DNA of 64,000 nt from Phyllobacterium sp. OV277 (GCF_900104355.1 NZ_FNIY01000001.1:124001-188000), one strand, 5' to 3'. Numbered from the stretch's first letter, positions 33,619-43,667 are shown. Translations and numbers: made by a program. The notes: generated from the letters alone by a model not told the origin.

Positions 33619-36600
33619 TCACTGAAACTCGAAAATTGACCTGAATATGCCCGGTGCGATAACCGAAATCGGATTGACGATAATCTGTGGCTGTTTGATT
33701 GGGCCCTGTAGCTTATAGGTAATGCCGATCAGGCCGCGATCCCGGCCATTGCCGAGCAGCAGGCCGAGCACCGGCAGTTCGCCAAAGATGCGATTAATGC
33801 CATAGGCGGGCATGAACGTGCCTGTCAGAGCCATATTGCCCTGAGGATCACTCAATACTCCTTGGAACGTCGTCCCAATAGTCGAACCGCGTACAACGCC
33901 ATTGGCGAGATTGATATAATTCTTGCCCTTCTCGATCTGGGAAAAGCCCCGCTCGAAAGTAACCGTCGACACATCGATATTCTTCTTCACCGCGTCGTTA
34001 AGGCTGGTACCGTTTGGCGACGAAGAAACGAGGCTCGCCAATCTCGGTTCATTGACGAGGGTGAAGTCGCGCGCATCGATCTGCCCGCGCAATGGGCCAT
34101 CGCCTTTGGAATCGAGTGTAACGGTGATGCTGCCGCCCTGCATCTTGTCGTAGAAGCCGGTAAAGCGCAGCACGGCCCCTGCATCCTTTGACTGAAGGTT
34201 GACAGAACGCGCGCCACTTTCCGAACTGTCCGTGGCGATGACCTTCTGGCCGGATTTCGTTACCGCGTTGAAAGCAAGACCGGAAACATTGGAACCGACG
34301 CTCTCATAGGACAGTGATACATTGCCAAAGCTTTCCGAAAAGAAGCCTTGAACATCATCAATATCCGCATTGACGAGAACACGTTTCTTGTCGCTGTTAT
34401 CGCCGCTCTGCTTCTTGTCGGTCACCTGATTGAGCAGGGAGCGCGCGTCAAATGACTTGCCTTTGACATCCGCCCGGTAGCCATAGCCGGTGCGCGATAC
34501 CTTGACGGCAATATCATCGGTGCGGTTGAGGCTGACCTGACTGAAATCCGCACTGGCAAGGTCGCCTTTGACCACGGATATGTCTCCGCGCAACCGGAAG
34601 GTTTCGCCGGAGATATCGAGATTTTTGATGCTGATATTGTCCGCATCCTGCTGCAGGCCGAATTTCGCCGTGGCTTTCACCCCGGCGCCTTTGGTCCAGC
34701 CAAGCTGTGCCAGCTTCACTTCGGCTTTGCTCAGGTCAGCAGTAGCAACCTGACCGCCATCAGCGGATTTATCGATATCGACAGTAATTGGCCCCGAGAT
34801 AAACGGATCAAGGCTTGGGAATAGCGTATTGCGCGTTTTATCGTCCAGTTGCAGCGAGACCGATTGCCTGCGCTTGGCAGGATTGCTGCCGAGCGGTTCA
34901 AACAGCGTAATATTGGCTGGAACACCATTCAGCTGTGCCTTGACGTCGATATTCGCCTCGGTGTCGTTGACGTTAAGCGTGCCGTTGGCATTGGTGATCG
35001 TCTGGCCATCGAACTTCTTGGAAAGGTTCACGCCATTCAGATCGATCGCGGCTGACCATTGCAAACTTCCCTGCGGCGCGTGGCGTGTCACCGGAAATGT
35101 CACAAGAACATGGGTTTTGACATCGCCGCTGATATCATCTGGCGTAAAGGGCACACCCTTCACCGCATTGATCGGCTTAAAACCGGCGATCTCGGCAATA
35201 GCAGAGGCATCACCGGCAATATTCAGATCAAGCTCCGAAAGCACCGGACGTTGCGGACCCCACGGAATGATCAGCGTACCATCAACAATGCGCGCTTCGC
35301 GGTTGCCGGGCGTAAAGGCCGAACCTTTCAGCAGCTTGATGGTCGTATAGGCGCCGCGCACGCTGATAGCCCCATCGGCATCGCGGATAGGCGGCAAATC
35401 TCCAACAATGTCGAAGCGCGTATCCTTTACGTTGAAATCAACCTGCACTTCATCGGCCGTCAAGGGCGGTGGTTTGCCGGGGCCATCGAAACGGCCAGCG
35501 GCAAAAATAACGTCGATACGGCTGTCCTTTACCTCGCCGCCCACGATATTATCGAGAACCCAGCGACGCGCACCGGTGGCAATCCAGATCGGCCATAGCT
35601 GCTTGACCTGCGCTGACGGCATCTTTGGTACACGCAGCGCAAGCGTCATCGCCGGTGAGCCCTTGCCAAAGGTTGCACTGCCCTGCCCGTAAAGTTCGTT
35701 CTCGCCATCACTGCGCACGGCGATCTCGGACAGGTCGAGTTTTTTCTCACCCGGTGCGTATCGTCCGGTCACTCGCGCATTGAACACAAGCGGTGGCTCT
35801 GTGGAATCCTGCGGCGCGGAACTGGCTTCCTGCGTGAGCAGCTCAAAACGATATCCGGGATTCGCGACCTCTCCCACAGCTGTTGCATCGTCAGGCAATG
35901 GCTCTGGCCCGATGGCACCTTCAACAACGCCCTTGAAACCACCGAAATGGATGCTAGACGGTGTAATCTCAACCTTTTTCGTACCGAACACATGTTCGAA
36001 ATTGATCTGGGTGCTGGCGCCCATGTCCGAAACATTGCTGATACTGACGGGACCTTCGCTCACATTGAGCGAACCCCAAACCCGCATCGGCACGGTCGGC
36101 GCACCGGCAACCCCATCCAGCTTGATTTCAGCTTCGTTGTTATAGGCAAAATACGAACCATCGGGCTTTATGCCATCGGCATCCGGCACAGGCGCTATGC
36201 CGTGCGTGCCAATGAGCGGAATCTTGCTGATCGCCAGTGAGAATGAATCGATCTTGGCACCGATGGCGGCACGTTTGACCTGCGCCGATACATCGATGAC
36301 CTTGCCTCTCCACTCCACCAATCCCTTGATTGCGACGGGACCGCCCGTTTCAGCCAGTTCCAGATTGATAATGCGCAGGCTTTCCGGCTGACCGGCAACG
36401 GTGAAATCAAAGGTCGTATCGGAGACTGTGATGTCACGGGTTTCGCGCTGATCCAGCAATGAAACAGCATTCTGCAACCCGGTAAAAAGCAGCTCCGAAA
36501 CGCCATCAAGATTAACAAGACCGCGATCATCCTGCGGCACAATCGACATGAAGTCGAAAGGCTCCTGACTGGCAACCTTGATCTGCGCCCCGTCAAGCCC

Positions 36601-37053
36601 AAGACTCTGCACCTGCACATTGCCCTGCAAGAGCGGCAGCGTGGCCAGACCGATGCGCACCGAGCGGATATTCTTTATCTCCACACCGCGTTTGACGTCG
36701 GAAATATTGACATTGCGCGCTTCAAGCGCGACGTGCCTGCGTTGATCAAGCGAGATTTGAGCCGATTGGATCGTGGCATCGGTATCGGGGCCGACAACGG
36801 ATTTGAGCGCAGTCTGCGCGCGCTGGGTCAGCGCTTCGCCGCCAATGCCGACACGCAACACCACGAAGGCTATTCCGGCAAGAACCACGAGAAGAAGCAG
36901 GAATGACGCCAATGCACCACAGACGAATCGAAACCGCGAGCGGCGGGCAGGCATAGCTACCGGCACCTCGCCCTGCTCGACCGCAGACGGGTAATGATGA
37001 AATTTCAGGAAGTCGCGCTTTGTAAAACGGACTCTTTTCGGTTTCTCTGTCAA
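33619..37053 (-). CDS. Large AsmA/YhdP-like envelope protein
   Basis: The 1144-residue protein has a cytoplasmic basic N-terminus of about 45 residues, one membrane helix (about 46-68, FVCGALASFLLLLVVLAGIAFVVL) and a very long periplasmic region of repeated beta strands. It ends with the AsmA-like C-terminal domain (LNDAVKKNIDVSTVTFERGFSQIEKG, then ANGVVRGSTIGTTFQGVL and GTFMPAYGINRIFGELPVLGLLLGNG). It belongs to the AsmA/YhdP group (DUF3971-containing), which in E. coli forms lipid-conducting bridges moving phospholipid to the outer membrane. A similar role here is inferred. It diverges from the peroxiredoxin gene. No truncation is seen. Confidence 0.86.
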   Translation of the reverse strand: MTEKPKRVRFTKRDFLKFHHYPSAVEQGEVPVAMPARRSRFRFVCGALASFLLLLVVLAGIAFVVLRVGIGGEALTQRAQTALKSVVGPDTDATIQSAQISLDQRRHVALEARNVNISDVKRGVEIKNIRSVRIGLATLPLLQGNVQVQSLGLDGAQIKVASQEPFDFMSIVPQDDRGLVNLDGVSELLFTGLQNAVSLLDQRETRDITVSDTTFDFTVAGQPESLRIINLELAETGGPVAIKGLVEWRGKVIDVSAQVKRAAIGAKIDSFSLAISKIPLIGTHGIAPVPDADGIKPDGSYFAYNNEAEIKLDGVAGAPTVPMRVWGSLNVSEGPVSISNVSDMGASTQINFEHVFGTKKVEITPSSIHFGGFKGVVEGAIGPEPLPDDATAVGEVANPGYRFELLTQEASSAPQDSTEPPLVFNARVTGRYAPGEKKLDLSEIAVRSDGENELYGQGSATFGKGSPAMTLALRVPKMPSAQVKQLWPIWIATGARRWVLDNIVGGEVKDSRIDVIFAAGRFDGPGKPPPLTADEVQVDFNVKDTRFDIVGDLPPIRDADGAISVRGAYTTIKLLKGSAFTPGNREARIVDGTLIIPWGPQRPVLSELDLNIAGDASAIAEIAGFKPINAVKGVPFTPDDISGDVKTHVLVTFPVTRHAPQGSLQWSAAIDLNGVNLSKKFDGQTITNANGTLNVNDTEANIDVKAQLNGVPANITLFEPLGSNPAKRRQSVSLQLDDKTRNTLFPSLDPFISGPITVDIDKSADGGQVATADLSKAEVKLAQLGWTKGAGVKATAKFGLQQDADNISIKNLDISGETFRLRGDISVVKGDLASADFSQVSLNRTDDIAVKVSRTGYGYRADVKGKSFDARSLLNQVTDKKQSGDNSDKKRVLVNADIDDVQGFFSESFGNVSLSYESVGSNVSGLAFNAVTKSGQKVIATDSSESGARSVNLQSKDAGAVLRFTGFYDKMQGGSITVTLDSKGDGPLRGQIDARDFTLVNEPRLASLVSSSPNGTSLNDAVKKNIDVSTVTFERGFSQIEKGKNYINLANGVVRGSTIGTTFQGVLSDPQGNMALTGTFMPAYGINRIFGELPVLGLLLGNGRDRGLIGITYKLQGPIKQPQIIVNPISVIAPGIFRSIFEFQ

Positions 37054-37162
37054 ATTCCCAAGCCAATTGAGGAATCATGTGGGAAACCGTAGACGATTCC
37101 CTTGCCTCTCTTATAGTTGCCCAAGTGAGGCTCGCATTCAATGATGAAAGAAAGGCATTCCT

Positions 37163-37630
37163 ATGACAACTCTGGAAATCGGCAATCCCGCCCCGGACTT
37201 TACCCTTCCCCGTGACGGTGGCGGCACGCTTTCTCTGGCGGAATTGCGCGGAAAACCTGTTGTCCTGTATTTTTATCCAAAGGACGATACGAGCGGTTGC
37301 ACTCAGGAAGCCATCGAGTTTTCCGGACTGAAGCCCGAATTTGAAAAGCTTGGTGCAAAAGTCATCGGCATGTCGCCCGATCCAACCAAGAAGCACGATA
37401 AGTTCAAGACAAAGTATGATCTGAAGGTTGATCTTGTTGCCGACGAGGAAAAGACCATTCTGGAAGCCTATGGCGTCTGGGCTGAAAAGAGCATGTATGG
37501 CCGCAAATATATGGGCGTTGAACGCACGACCTTCCTGATCGATTCGAACGGCAAGATCGCCAAGATCTGGAACAAGGTGAAGGTTCCGGGCCACGCAGCC
37601 GAAGTTCTCGCGGCCACCAAGGCGCTCTAG
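37163..37630 (+). CDS. bcp: Peroxiredoxin, BCP/PrxQ type with a single cysteine
   Basis: The 155-residue thioredoxin-fold protein has the peroxidatic Cys46 in YPKDDTSGCTQEAIEF. The resolving cysteine usual five residues later in BCP is replaced (position 51 is Ile), and no other cysteine exists in the chain. It is therefore a one-Cys form needing an outside thiol partner. It would reduce hydrogen peroxide and organic peroxides in the cytoplasm. AAAGG lies seven bases before the ATG. A long hairpin follows the gene. Confidence 0.9.
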   Translation: MTTLEIGNPAPDFTLPRDGGGTLSLAELRGKPVVLYFYPKDDTSGCTQEAIEFSGLKPEFEKLGAKVIGMSPDPTKKHDKFKTKYDLKVDLVADEEKTILEAYGVWAEKSMYGRKYMGVERTTFLIDSNGKIAKIWNKVKVPGHAAEVLAATKAL

Positions 37631-37663
37631 GTCATCTTGTCGTTGAAATGAATGGAAAAATGC

Positions 37664-37697
37664 CACTCCGTTAGGGTTTGTTAACCATAACGGAGTG
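37664..37697. repeat. Perfect inverted repeat between bcp and the M23 gene
   Basis: The arms CACTCCGTTA (37664-37673) and TAACGGAGTG (37688-37697) are perfect. The loop contains TTAACCAT (37681-37688), the half-site bound by CtrA in alphaproteobacteria. No T-run follows on the plus strand. It may be an operator for the M23 gene or a weak terminator. Confidence 0.5.
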
Positions 37698-37725
37698 TAA
37701 TGCCCGTCAAGAACTGAAGCTAAAA

Positions 37726-39018
37726 ATGACGAGCAAAGCGGCCATGAAGAAGGCAAAACATTCCCCCATCTTCAGCAATCAGAAAGAACCCCACACGGTC
37801 ATCATCGCGCGGGGCGAAACTATTCGTCATTTTACCCTGCGGCCCTGGGCAGCCATTCTTGGCGGTACCCTCGCCTTCGCGCTGGCGGGAACCTATCTGA
37901 TTGCCACGTCCTATCTGGTTTTCCGCGATGATCTGATCAGCGGCAGCGTTGCCCGTCAGGCACGGTTGCAGCAGGCCTATGAGGACCGCATTGCCAATCT
38001 GCGCACCCAGCTTGATCAGGTCACCAGCCGCCAGATGCTCGACCAGCAGCTTATGGAAACCAAAGTATCCGAACTGATCCGCCGCCAGAAATCACTGGCT
38101 GAGCGGCATGACAAGCTCGCACCTATGCTGGAGCGCGCAGAACATGCGGGCGCCGCTGTTGCACCGGTTGTGGAAGACAACGCGCCGATGGACAGCAATG
38201 GTCAGGACGTCGTGAAATCGCAGGATGACGAAGCGTTCTATGGCATCGATCCCATCATTACGGGACCAACGCCGGTCTCGCACAAACCGGCACCGCGCAG
38301 CGATAAGCCAGCGAAAGGCGTCGACAAGGCGGAACTTCTGCTGAAATCAGTCAATACATCGCTCACGGACATTGAAGCCAAACAGATCGCGCAGATGCAG
38401 ACGCTGTCCAATACAGCCTATGAAAACGCCGACAAGATCATGGAAGCGCTGGCTGCCACCGGCGTCAAACCGGTTCTCGATGAAAAGTCAGATGTGGGTG
38501 GCCCCTTCATTCCCGCCGGTAGTGTTGCTCCCTTTGATGCCAAGCTGAATGACCTCGATCAGGCGCTGGAACGGCTGGAAAGCGCCAAAAGCCTGGCCAA
38601 AACCATTCCCATTTCCAATCCGGTTCCGGGCATGCCCGTGTCCAGCACTTTTGGCGTGCGCAAGGACCCGATCATCGGCTCCATGGCGTTTCATTCCGGC
38701 ATGGATTTCCGCGCAATATCAGGCTCGTCAGTACATGCGACAGCCAACGGCACGGTCACCGAGGCTGGCTACAATGGCGGTTATGGCAATATGGTCGAGA
38801 TCGACCATGGAAACGGCCTGTCGACCCGCTATGGCCATATGAGCCAGATTCTCGTCACCGTCGGCCAGAAGATCAGCATCGGCGATATTGTCGGCAAGGT
38901 CGGCAGCACAGGCCGTTCCACCGGCCCGCATTTGCACTATGAAGTACGCAGAAACGGCAGCGCCATCAATCCTGCCGGTTTTCTCACAATTGGCCGCGAA
39001 GTCGCTACGGCGCTTTAA
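37726..39018 (+). CDS. M23 (LytM) family peptidoglycan endopeptidase
   Basis: The roughly 430-residue protein has one N-terminal membrane helix (about residues 38-62). A coiled-coil region follows (about 70-135), then a variable linker and a C-terminal LytM domain. The zinc motifs HSGMDF and HLHYEV are intact, so it should be an active endopeptidase rather than a degenerate EnvC-like activator. It acts on peptidoglycan cross-links in the periplasm. The start is uncertain: ATGs at 37726 and 37744 both lack strong ribosome sites, and a TTG at 37678 lies inside the inverted repeat. Confidence 0.88.
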   Translation: MTSKAAMKKAKHSPIFSNQKEPHTVIIARGETIRHFTLRPWAAILGGTLAFALAGTYLIATSYLVFRDDLISGSVARQARLQQAYEDRIANLRTQLDQVTSRQMLDQQLMETKVSELIRRQKSLAERHDKLAPMLERAEHAGAAVAPVVEDNAPMDSNGQDVVKSQDDEAFYGIDPIITGPTPVSHKPAPRSDKPAKGVDKAELLLKSVNTSLTDIEAKQIAQMQTLSNTAYENADKIMEALAATGVKPVLDEKSDVGGPFIPAGSVAPFDAKLNDLDQALERLESAKSLAKTIPISNPVPGMPVSSTFGVRKDPIIGSMAFHSGMDFRAISGSSVHATANGTVTEAGYNGGYGNMVEIDHGNGLSTRYGHMSQILVTVGQKISIGDIVGKVGSTGRSTGPHLHYEVRRNGSAINPAGFLTIGREVATAL

Positions 39019-39027
39019 GCCAATGGT

Positions 39028-39471
39028 CTAGATTTTTCCTTGTTTCTTCAGCACGTCCGCTGCATCAAACGCCCCACGCGCACCACCTTCATTTGCCCGG
39101 AACATAACAACCGTAACTCCAACATTGGCAGTTGGTGCATAAACCGGAGTTGCGAACCCCTGGCCCGCATAGGTGCCGTAAGCAGTGTTACCGTAAACAT
39201 TTGCGCTTGCTGTGCCTGAACCATAGCTTTGGACACCAGCAAGTCTCTGTCCTTGTGAAGTCGAGGCTTGTTCCAGACGGAAGTGCGTATAGCCCCGCCT
39301 TAAAGTTGCTTCAGCTGCCTTCTTCATGGTCATGCTGGGAGCGCTGCCTACAAACAAAAGTCCACTCGCTTGTGTGTCCAACCTCACCATGTTCTGTGCC
39401 AATGGCATTTCACTCGTTGTGGCACAGGCAGTGACGAACAACGACATAAGACCGATTGCGATACGCTTCAT
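39028..39471 (-). CDS. Small hypothetical lipoprotein
   Basis: The 147-residue precursor has a lipoprotein signal (IAIGLMSLFVTAC; Cys near residue 16). The mature part contains AAEATLRRGYTHFRLEQA, a Gly/Ser/Tyr/Asn-rich centre (about 80-110) and a strand pair ending VVMFRANEGG. This layout resembles small outer-membrane lipoproteins of unknown function. A G-rich ribosome site precedes the ATG. It converges with the M23 gene, with nine bases between. Confidence 0.78.
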   Translation of the reverse strand: MKRIAIGLMSLFVTACATTSEMPLAQNMVRLDTQASGLLFVGSAPSMTMKKAAEATLRRGYTHFRLEQASTSQGQRLAGVQSYGSGTASANVYGNTAYGTYAGQGFATPVYAPTANVGVTVVMFRANEGGARGAFDAADVLKKQGKI

Positions 39472-39640
39472 ATTCCCCCCCAATATTAATAGTCCACCCC
39501 GGACGCGGCGAACCTATCTAGAGAGACCCGTAGCTGCAATATCCAACTTATTTGTAATTTCGTAATATGAGCGAACTTACCCGGCGAAGTGTATCGCAAT
39601 CACACACAAATATTAAAACGTGTTGGATAGTAAGCGTAAA

Positions 39641-39671
39641 AAAACCGGCAGGAAGATATCCTGCCGGTTTT
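39641..39671. terminator. Bidirectional terminator after prfB
   Basis: Perfect 13-base arms AAAACCGGCAGGA (39641-39653) and TCCTGCCGGTTTT (39659-39671) enclose five bases. T-tracts occur on both strands. It ends the prfB transcript 26 bases after the stop codon. Confidence 0.85.
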
Positions 39672-39696
39672 CTGATTTGGCAATGTGCCAGAACTT

Positions 39697-40825
39697 TTAG
39701 GCGATATCCTGCACGTCCGCATCGGTGCCGTGCACGCGGTGTGCCAGCGCTGCTTCCATGAACATATCAACATCGCCGTCGAGCACGTCCTGCGGGCTGG
39801 TGCTTTCAACACCCGTCCGCAAATCCTTGACCAGCTGATAGGGCTGCAGGACGTAGGAGCGGATCTGGTGGCCCCAGCCAATATCGGTCTTGGATGCGGA
39901 GATGGCGTCGGCTGCCTGCTCGCGCTTTTCCAGTTCGGCTTCATAGAGACGCGCGCGCAACATGGACCACGCCGTGGCGCGGTTCTTGTGCTGGGAGCGT
40001 TCCGCCTGACACTGCACGACGATACCAGTTGCGATGTGCGTGATACGCACGGCGGAGTCTGTCGTGTTGACGTGCTGACCCCCGGCACCGGAAGCGCGGT
40101 AGGTATCGATGCGAACATCGGCTTCTGTCACCGCGATCTCGATATTGTCATCGACAACCGGATAAACCCAGATACTGGAAAACGATGTGTGCCGCCGCGC
40201 ATTGGAATCATAAGGCGAAATGCGCACCAGACGATGCACGCCCGATTCTGTCTTCATCAGACCATAGGCATTGTGCCCCTTGATCAGGATCGTGGCGGAC
40301 TTGATGCCGGCTTCTTCACCGTCATGGATTTCGAGCAGTTCGACCTTCATGTCCTTGCGATCGGCCCAGCGCGTGTACATGCGCAGAAGCATCGACGCCC
40401 AGTCCTGACTCTCCGTGCCACCGGCGCCGGAATGCACTTCGACATAGGTGTCATTGGCATCGGCTTCACCGGATAGAAGCGTATCGATCTGGCGCCGGTC
40501 GACTTCCACCTTGATGGCGCGAATGCCCTCTTCCGCCTCGGCAACGATGGACTTGTCGCCCTCCTCATCACCCATGGCGATCAGCTCGATATTGTCTTCG
40601 AGCGACTGGCTGAGTGTGCGGATGGAGTTGATGCCGTCTTCCAGCTGCTGGCGCTCGCGCATGAGCTTCTGGGCTTCCTGCGCGTCATTCCACAGTGCGG
40701 GGTCTTCGGCAAGCTGGTTCAGATAGCCAAGGCGTTTGATTGACGTATCCCAGTCAAAGATGCCTCCTCAGCAGGCTTATGGCCTGCTTGATCTCATCGA
40801 CCAGCGTCTCGATTTCAGCGCGCAT
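39697..40825 (-). CDS. prfB: Peptide chain release factor 2 (programmed +1 frameshift)
   Basis: The gene is read in two frames. Translation starts at the ATG at 40825-40823 and runs 23 codons to an in-frame TGA at 40756-40754; skipping one base there joins the main frame, giving about 375 residues. The main frame has the GGQ motif ([20 protein letters not shown]), which triggers peptide release. The SPF-type codon-recognition loop must lie in [16 protein letters not shown], which contains SPY. RF2 recognises TGA and TAA, and low RF2 raises frameshifting, so the gene controls itself. A bidirectional terminator follows. Confidence 0.95.
40753..40768 (-). other. prfB: prfB programmed frameshift site
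   Basis: The minus strand reads AGGAGG CAT CTT TGA C: a Shine-Dalgarno-like AGGAGG (40768-40763), the slippery CTT codon and the in-frame TGA followed by C. This is the classical RF2 autoregulatory cassette. Codons CTT then GAC TGG GAT continue in the +1 frame into the conserved RF2 sequence. Confidence 0.93.
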
Positions 40826-40939
40826 TGGCTGTCCGTTCCTTCTGCATTTATCGTTATTTTCGAATTTCGGCGGACCATATTCACTGGTCCGCGCGATGTA
40901 AAGTCTTGAAGCTTTACGAATTATCCGGGTTTGAGGCTG

Positions 40940-43399
40940 TTAGAAAAGCCCGCCGCCGCCGCCCTGAATGGCCCTGTTGACGTTCGGTGACTGCACCTCA
41001 ACCGGCGCACCTTCCGAGAACGTACCCATGCCGATGACGGAGTAGCTGTCCGCAGGACCTGTGCCCGGCTTGAAGGCTTCCATGATCACATTGGGCTGGC
41101 CTTCGCTAGCGCGCATACCCGTCTTGCGATCGATAGCGACAACAGTCATGCCCTCGGGCACGCGGAAGTCAACCGAACGCTGGCCCTGCATGGCAGCTGC
41201 AAAGAAATCCTTGGCCACCGGCGCGGCAAGCCCGCCACCAGTGCCGCCATGGCCCATCGCCGTCGGTGTGTCATAGCCAAGATAAAGGCCAATCACCAGA
41301 TCAGGCGTGAAGCCCATGAACCAGGCATCCTTTTCATCATTTGTCGTCCCTGTTTTACCGGCGATAGGACGGTTCAGGCTTTTGAGGATCGTTGCCGTAC
41401 CACGCTGGATAACGCCTTCCATCATCGATGTGATCTGATAGGCGGTCATCGGGTCAAGCACCTGATCACGGTCATCAACCAGTTCCGGCTCCGGCTGGTT
41501 CTTCCAGTCTTCCGCCGTACAGGTTTCGCACTTGCGCTCATCATGCTTGAAGATGGTCTTGCCGTAACGGTCCTGAATACGGTCGATGATCGATGGTGTG
41601 ATCTTGCGACCGCCATTGGCGATGATCGAATAACCTGTGACCATGCGCATCACGGTCGTCTCGCCTGATCCGAGCGCCATGGCCAGAACCGGCAGCATCT
41701 TGTCATAAATGCCAAAACGTTCGGCATACTCAGCCACAAGCTTCATACCCATATCCTGCGCCAGACGCACGGTCATCAGGTTACGTGACTGTTCAATGCC
41801 GTAGCGCAAGGTCGATGGTCCGGCAAAGTTGCCGCCGTAGTTCTTTGGCGCCCACACACCGAGGCTGCCGCCCTGATCAATGGAGATCGGACCGTCAAGC
41901 ACCACGGATGCGGGTGTATAGCCATTATCAAGCGCCGCTGAATAGACGAATGGCTTGAAGGACGAGCCGGGCTGACGCATCGCCTGCGTTGCACGGTTGA
42001 ATTCGGATTCGGCAAAGGAGAAGCCCCCAACCATCGCCAGAACGCGGCCCGTATGCGGGTCCATGGCAACCATGGCGCCTTCGATCCCCGGCACCTGATG
42101 CAGATCGAAGGCCGTATCGCTGCCCTCCTTCTTCTGCACGAACACAACATCACCCGGCTTGAACACGCCTTCCAGCGATTTTACCGGCGTGCGCCTGCCA
42201 TCCTTATAGAGGTTCATGGCCCATTTAATGTCAGCCACCGCAATCGTGCCCTTCTTGCGCTCGGGCACCAGACCGTTTGCATCGTTACGCTCCGGCTGAA
42301 GACCAATCGTGGCCTCGGTGGGCGTCACTTCAAGAATGACCGCAAGCTGCCAGTCCGGAACATCGGAAAAAGGCTTGATTTCTGCCAGAGGAATACCCCA
42401 GTCGCCAATGGTCGAAATGGTCTTGTAGGGGCCGCGATAGCCCTTGGCCTCATCATATTTGAACAGGCCATGCTGCAGGGCGGCACGCGCCTGCACCTGC
42501 ATTTTCGGATCAAGCGTGGTGCGCACCGACAGACCGCCCTCATAAAGAGCGTTCTCGCCATATTTGCCGATAATCTGGCGGCGAACTTCTTCGGTGAAAT
42601 ATTCAGATGCGAAAAGATAATTGCCCGTATGGCGCGGCGTCACGCCAAGCGGCTCTGCTTTTGCTGTCTTCGCCTCTTCGGCGGTCACATAGCCATTTTC
42701 GGCCATACGATCGATCACCCAGTTGCGGCGTTCAATCGCCCGCTCGGTCTGGCGGAAGGGATGGTAATTGGATGGCCCCTTGGGAAGCGCGGCCAGATAG
42801 GCAGCTTCTGCAACGGTGAGTTCATTGACCGATTTGTTGAAATAGGTCAGCGCCGCGCCAGCAATACCATAGGAGTTCAGGCCAAAGAAAATTTCGTTCA
42901 GATAAAGCTCAAGGATGCGGTCCTTGGAATAGGCCTGCTCGATGCGGAAGGAAAGGATGGCTTCCTTGACCTTGCGGCCCATCGTCTGATCGGAAGAAAG
43001 CAGAAAGTTCTTGGCGACCTGCTGGGTAATTGTCGATGCGCCAACCGGACGGCGTGAGCCCCAGTTCTGAATGTTGACGATGACAGCGCGCGCAAGGCCA
43101 CTGATATCAACACCGGGGTGCTGGTAGAAATTCTTGTCTTCCGCTGAAATGAAAGCAGCTTTCACACGATCAGGAATGGCCTGAATAGGCAGATAAAGCC
43201 GCCGCTGCCGTGCGAATTCTGCCATCAGCGCGCCATCAGACGCGTGAATGCGCGTCATGACAGGCGGTTCATACTTGGCCAGAACTTCGTAGTCGGGCAG
43301 GTCTTTCGATACATTGACCACATAAAGCGCCGCGCCGCCTGCCGCCAGAAGCGCCATGACGGTGCCGATTCCGAAAAAATATCCGATCAAGCGTATCAT
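40940..43399 (-). CDS. Penicillin-binding protein 1A, bifunctional transglycosylase/transpeptidase
   Basis: The 819-residue class A PBP has an N-terminal membrane helix (residues 4-30). The GT51 transglycosylase domain has Glu87 in SAEDKNFYQHPGVD and GASTITQQVAKN near residue 120. An OB-like insert follows, then the transpeptidase domain with SxxK (PGSSFKPFVY, about residue 478), an SRN motif and KTGTTNDEKD near residue 680. It polymerises and cross-links peptidoglycan. It lies downstream of amiC in the same direction and upstream of prfB, a conserved order in Rhizobiales. Confidence 0.94.
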   Translation of the reverse strand: MIRLIGYFFGIGTVMALLAAGGAALYVVNVSKDLPDYEVLAKYEPPVMTRIHASDGALMAEFARQRRLYLPIQAIPDRVKAAFISAEDKNFYQHPGVDISGLARAVIVNIQNWGSRRPVGASTITQQVAKNFLLSSDQTMGRKVKEAILSFRIEQAYSKDRILELYLNEIFFGLNSYGIAGAALTYFNKSVNELTVAEAAYLAALPKGPSNYHPFRQTERAIERRNWVIDRMAENGYVTAEEAKTAKAEPLGVTPRHTGNYLFASEYFTEEVRRQIIGKYGENALYEGGLSVRTTLDPKMQVQARAALQHGLFKYDEAKGYRGPYKTISTIGDWGIPLAEIKPFSDVPDWQLAVILEVTPTEATIGLQPERNDANGLVPERKKGTIAVADIKWAMNLYKDGRRTPVKSLEGVFKPGDVVFVQKKEGSDTAFDLHQVPGIEGAMVAMDPHTGRVLAMVGGFSFAESEFNRATQAMRQPGSSFKPFVYSAALDNGYTPASVVLDGPISIDQGGSLGVWAPKNYGGNFAGPSTLRYGIEQSRNLMTVRLAQDMGMKLVAEYAERFGIYDKMLPVLAMALGSGETTVMRMVTGYSIIANGGRKITPSIIDRIQDRYGKTIFKHDERKCETCTAEDWKNQPEPELVDDRDQVLDPMTAYQITSMMEGVIQRGTATILKSLNRPIAGKTGTTNDEKDAWFMGFTPDLVIGLYLGYDTPTAMGHGGTGGGLAAPVAKDFFAAAMQGQRSVDFRVPEGMTVVAIDRKTGMRASEGQPNVIMEAFKPGTGPADSYSVIGMGTFSEGAPVEVQSPNVNRAIQGGGGGLF

Positions 43400-43667
43400 T
43401 TGTATCCGGAACCCGTTTCATCCATTGGCATGTCGATAATCGATGCACGATCTTTATCAATGCAGATTGCACCCCGGGAAACCGTTCCCCGGCACTTCAA
43501 ACCGGAATACACAACGCCCGGCAAACTCAGTGACGCAATTGAGCGACAAATGTGACAAAGGCAAGGACAACCCGGTTCTGCACACAATTTAAATACCAAT
43601 TGTGGAGTTTCGGCAACGCACGCGTGAATATACTAAACGTTACAACTCAACCGGCGGTCGGAAACTG

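Noticed and set aside
36746-37756. 336-codon minus-strand frame across bcp
   Set aside because: It overlaps the bcp gene and the start of the AsmA-like gene; both of those are well supported.
39697-40825. prfB as a frameshifted pseudogene
   Set aside because: The in-frame TGA sits exactly in the RF2 frameshift cassette and both parts are conserved, so the gene is functional by design.
40870-40917. Two hairpins between ponA and prfB as terminators
   Set aside because: The stems (GCGGACCA/TGGTCCGC and GTAAAG/CTTTAC) exist but lack a T-tract, and the conserved gene order suggests read-through; not called as a terminator.
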